Positions 62,401-64,000 of a stretch of DNA of 64,000 nucleotides are shown in pieces (positions within the stretch are counted from its first letter, which is position 1; each line of letters opens with the position of its first letter). The notes beneath the pieces are model-generated. The model had not been told where the DNA came from. It saw only the letters and a program-made list of their open reading frames with translations, and did not search any database. This DNA comes from Nautilus pompilius (Eukaryota > Mollusca > Cephalopoda > Nautilida > Nautilidae), in the NCBI GenBank assembly GCA_018389105.1, contig JACATO010000334.1, forward strand, positions 434,001 through 498,000, read 5' to 3'. The position numbers were made by a program, and so were the translations under genes.

Positions 62401-64000
62401 CTTAACATTACTTTTGAAGAGTCTGGGTTATTTTCCTCAGCCACTTCTGATGTCAACAGTACCAGTTTCATATATCCTGCTCAGTCTTGCATACATATCC
62501 TTCTAAAACATGAAGTCAGATTGCAATCTGCACCATAGAGTAGCTTTCACAAGCTAAGACTTTAATTTTTATTTGCTTGTCATGTGATATTTCCTTTCCA
62601 GGAGCCATAATATTCACCACACATTCAAAACACTATGATGATATTAACACCTATACTTTTATAGTCCTTCTGCAGTGCAGCACTTTCTAATTGCTTGCAT
62701 GATAAACAATCACAGTGTTCTATGTAAACACATGACTGTACTATGAAGCATTTCATGTCTACACATGATGCAATTCTATCATTTGCATTTTATACCCAGT
62801 TTTCCCCCATTTCCATAATTACTTCCAATACTATATGTATATGGATTTGATGGCTGAAAGTTTAACCTGAAGTAAATTGTTATATATTTTAAATTTTGGT
62901 AGAGTAACACAATTTTGAAAACTAAAATTTTCTGCATCCTTGTGCATCTACAAGTATTGCTGTGAATCAACCATTTAGGTGTAGCTTAGCAATGAAAAAA
63001 TAGAAAAGATACACACACATGAAATTCATGACCCTTGTCAATTCCAGTAGCAGTCATTATAAATAGGTTTCATTGTATGCAACTACCTAATACTTGTTAT
63101 TTTTTAGTTATAAAGTTATAACTTGTAATAAATGGAACACAATGTGGAAGACCAACTTAAAGTTAAACCAGACTCTTAAATGAAACTCTAGAAGTAAAAT
63201 AGGCCAAAAATTAATTGACCATATTTTCAAATCTTCCAATAAATATGCAAATAGATGCATATTTGTAAGGCAATCATTGAACACAAAGATTTCAAGGTTT
63301 ACACACAGCTTGCATACAGAAATTTGCAGTATAATTATATCACTATTAAATAAGGTGTAGTATCCCTGACAGGAAATTAAGTAATATTAAACAGAGTCAT
63401 TATTAACTGTAAGATATATGGATGTACCTGGAATCATAGAAGAGAAATTTATGGGATTACAAAAAACAGAAATTACAAAGAAAATAAAAAGTAAAGAAAT
63501 AGGAAACAGGATAGCATGACATAACAACAGTAGAAATGGTCTGGCTAAAATTCGGTTCAAAACAAAGACCTAATATGACTGCTCTCTAATGATGTTTCCA
63601 ATCAGCTCTGTATGTTATAAAAAGAGTAACTGCTTGGCTGAAGCAACAGAATTCATGTGGACTGACATTTAAGATTCATTTTTTTAAAAAACCACAAACC
63701 AATTTGCACCTATGATTATTTTCATTTTTAGAGAGGGCTCAGAAAAGTGAATGTATGATATAAAATAGTGACCATACTCACATTATATCTCTAAATTAAT
63801 TCTATGTTATTATTATTATCTATTCTTTGTTTCACATTTTATAACCTTTATGAGTTTCTTAAAAATTGGCTCATTTCGCAGTTAATTCCACCACCATTTG
63901 CATAACTGTGCCATTCAGACTTTTTATTTAAGTGTCTGTATCACAAGATAAGGATTATTCTGAAGTTTTACTTGTAACAAAGTAGCATTTGTATGAAAAT
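62401..64000. other. AT-rich non-coding stretch
   Basis: No gene recognised. The near part may hold the N-terminal region of Tc1 relic 2, too eroded to read. Confidence 0.5.

Noticed and set aside
1-64000. CRISPR arrays, rRNA, canonical tRNA genes, prokaryotic operons
   Set aside because: No regularly spaced direct repeats, no rRNA-like blocks and no intact A-box/B-box pair with cloverleaf potential were seen; the sequence is eukaryotic in character.

Overview
This is an AT-rich eukaryotic window, almost certainly from an invertebrate animal. It has long A/T tracts, microsatellites, no operon structure, no ribosome-binding-site-led genes, and coding-like sequence only in transposable-element relics. 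Several broken transposases and a reverse transcriptase with an I-type RNase H tail resemble families common in molluscs (for example cephalopods) and chelicerates. That affiliation is an impression from protein style, not a test. I found no host gene, tRNA or rRNA gene that I can defend, and the window could be intergenic or a very large intron.

Layout. 1-2,670: an old pile-up with a hAT-like transposase relic (minus), a separate zinc-finger-like N-terminal exon, a CCAAT-rich stretch, and a fragment of a MULE-type transposase abutting what looks like a hAT end. 2,670-8,720: featureless AT-rich DNA. 8,724-10,077: a very well preserved Tc1/mariner-superfamily element with 112-bp inverted repeats (109/112 matching), TA duplication, an apparent DD41D catalytic triad and a single nonsense codon. 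11,531-16,101: a mariner (DD34D) element whose 5' leader was split by a 5'-truncated non-LTR retrotransposon; a 12-bp target-site duplication marks the insertion, and removing it restores a ~1.3-kb mariner. 18,843-20,076: pogo-like relic. 20,371-21,484: dispersed hairpin-headed repeat and inverted arms. 23,483-24,920: a second hAT relic, recognisable to its C-terminal dimerisation region. 28,995-30,129: a second pogo-like relic with two catalytic Asp positions read as Asn. 31,520-33,207: a Tc1 relic, a 428-bp inverted-repeat element and the second copy of the dispersed repeat. 35,420-36,168: a 749-bp non-autonomous pogo/Tigger-type element retaining the transposase DNA-binding N-terminus. 44,364-44,645 and 49,828-49,970: two members of a tRNA-headed SINE. 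47,604-48,937: a second complete but frameshifted mariner. 61,690-62,400: another Tc1 relic. The intervening DNA is AT-rich with no gene that I can see.

Nothing here works together as a pathway. The window is a record of successive DNA-transposon invasions (mariner, DD41D, Tc1, pogo, hAT, MULE), with one LINE and a SINE family. All recognisable coding sequences are broken; the 8.7-kb element and the non-LTR element are the least decayed.
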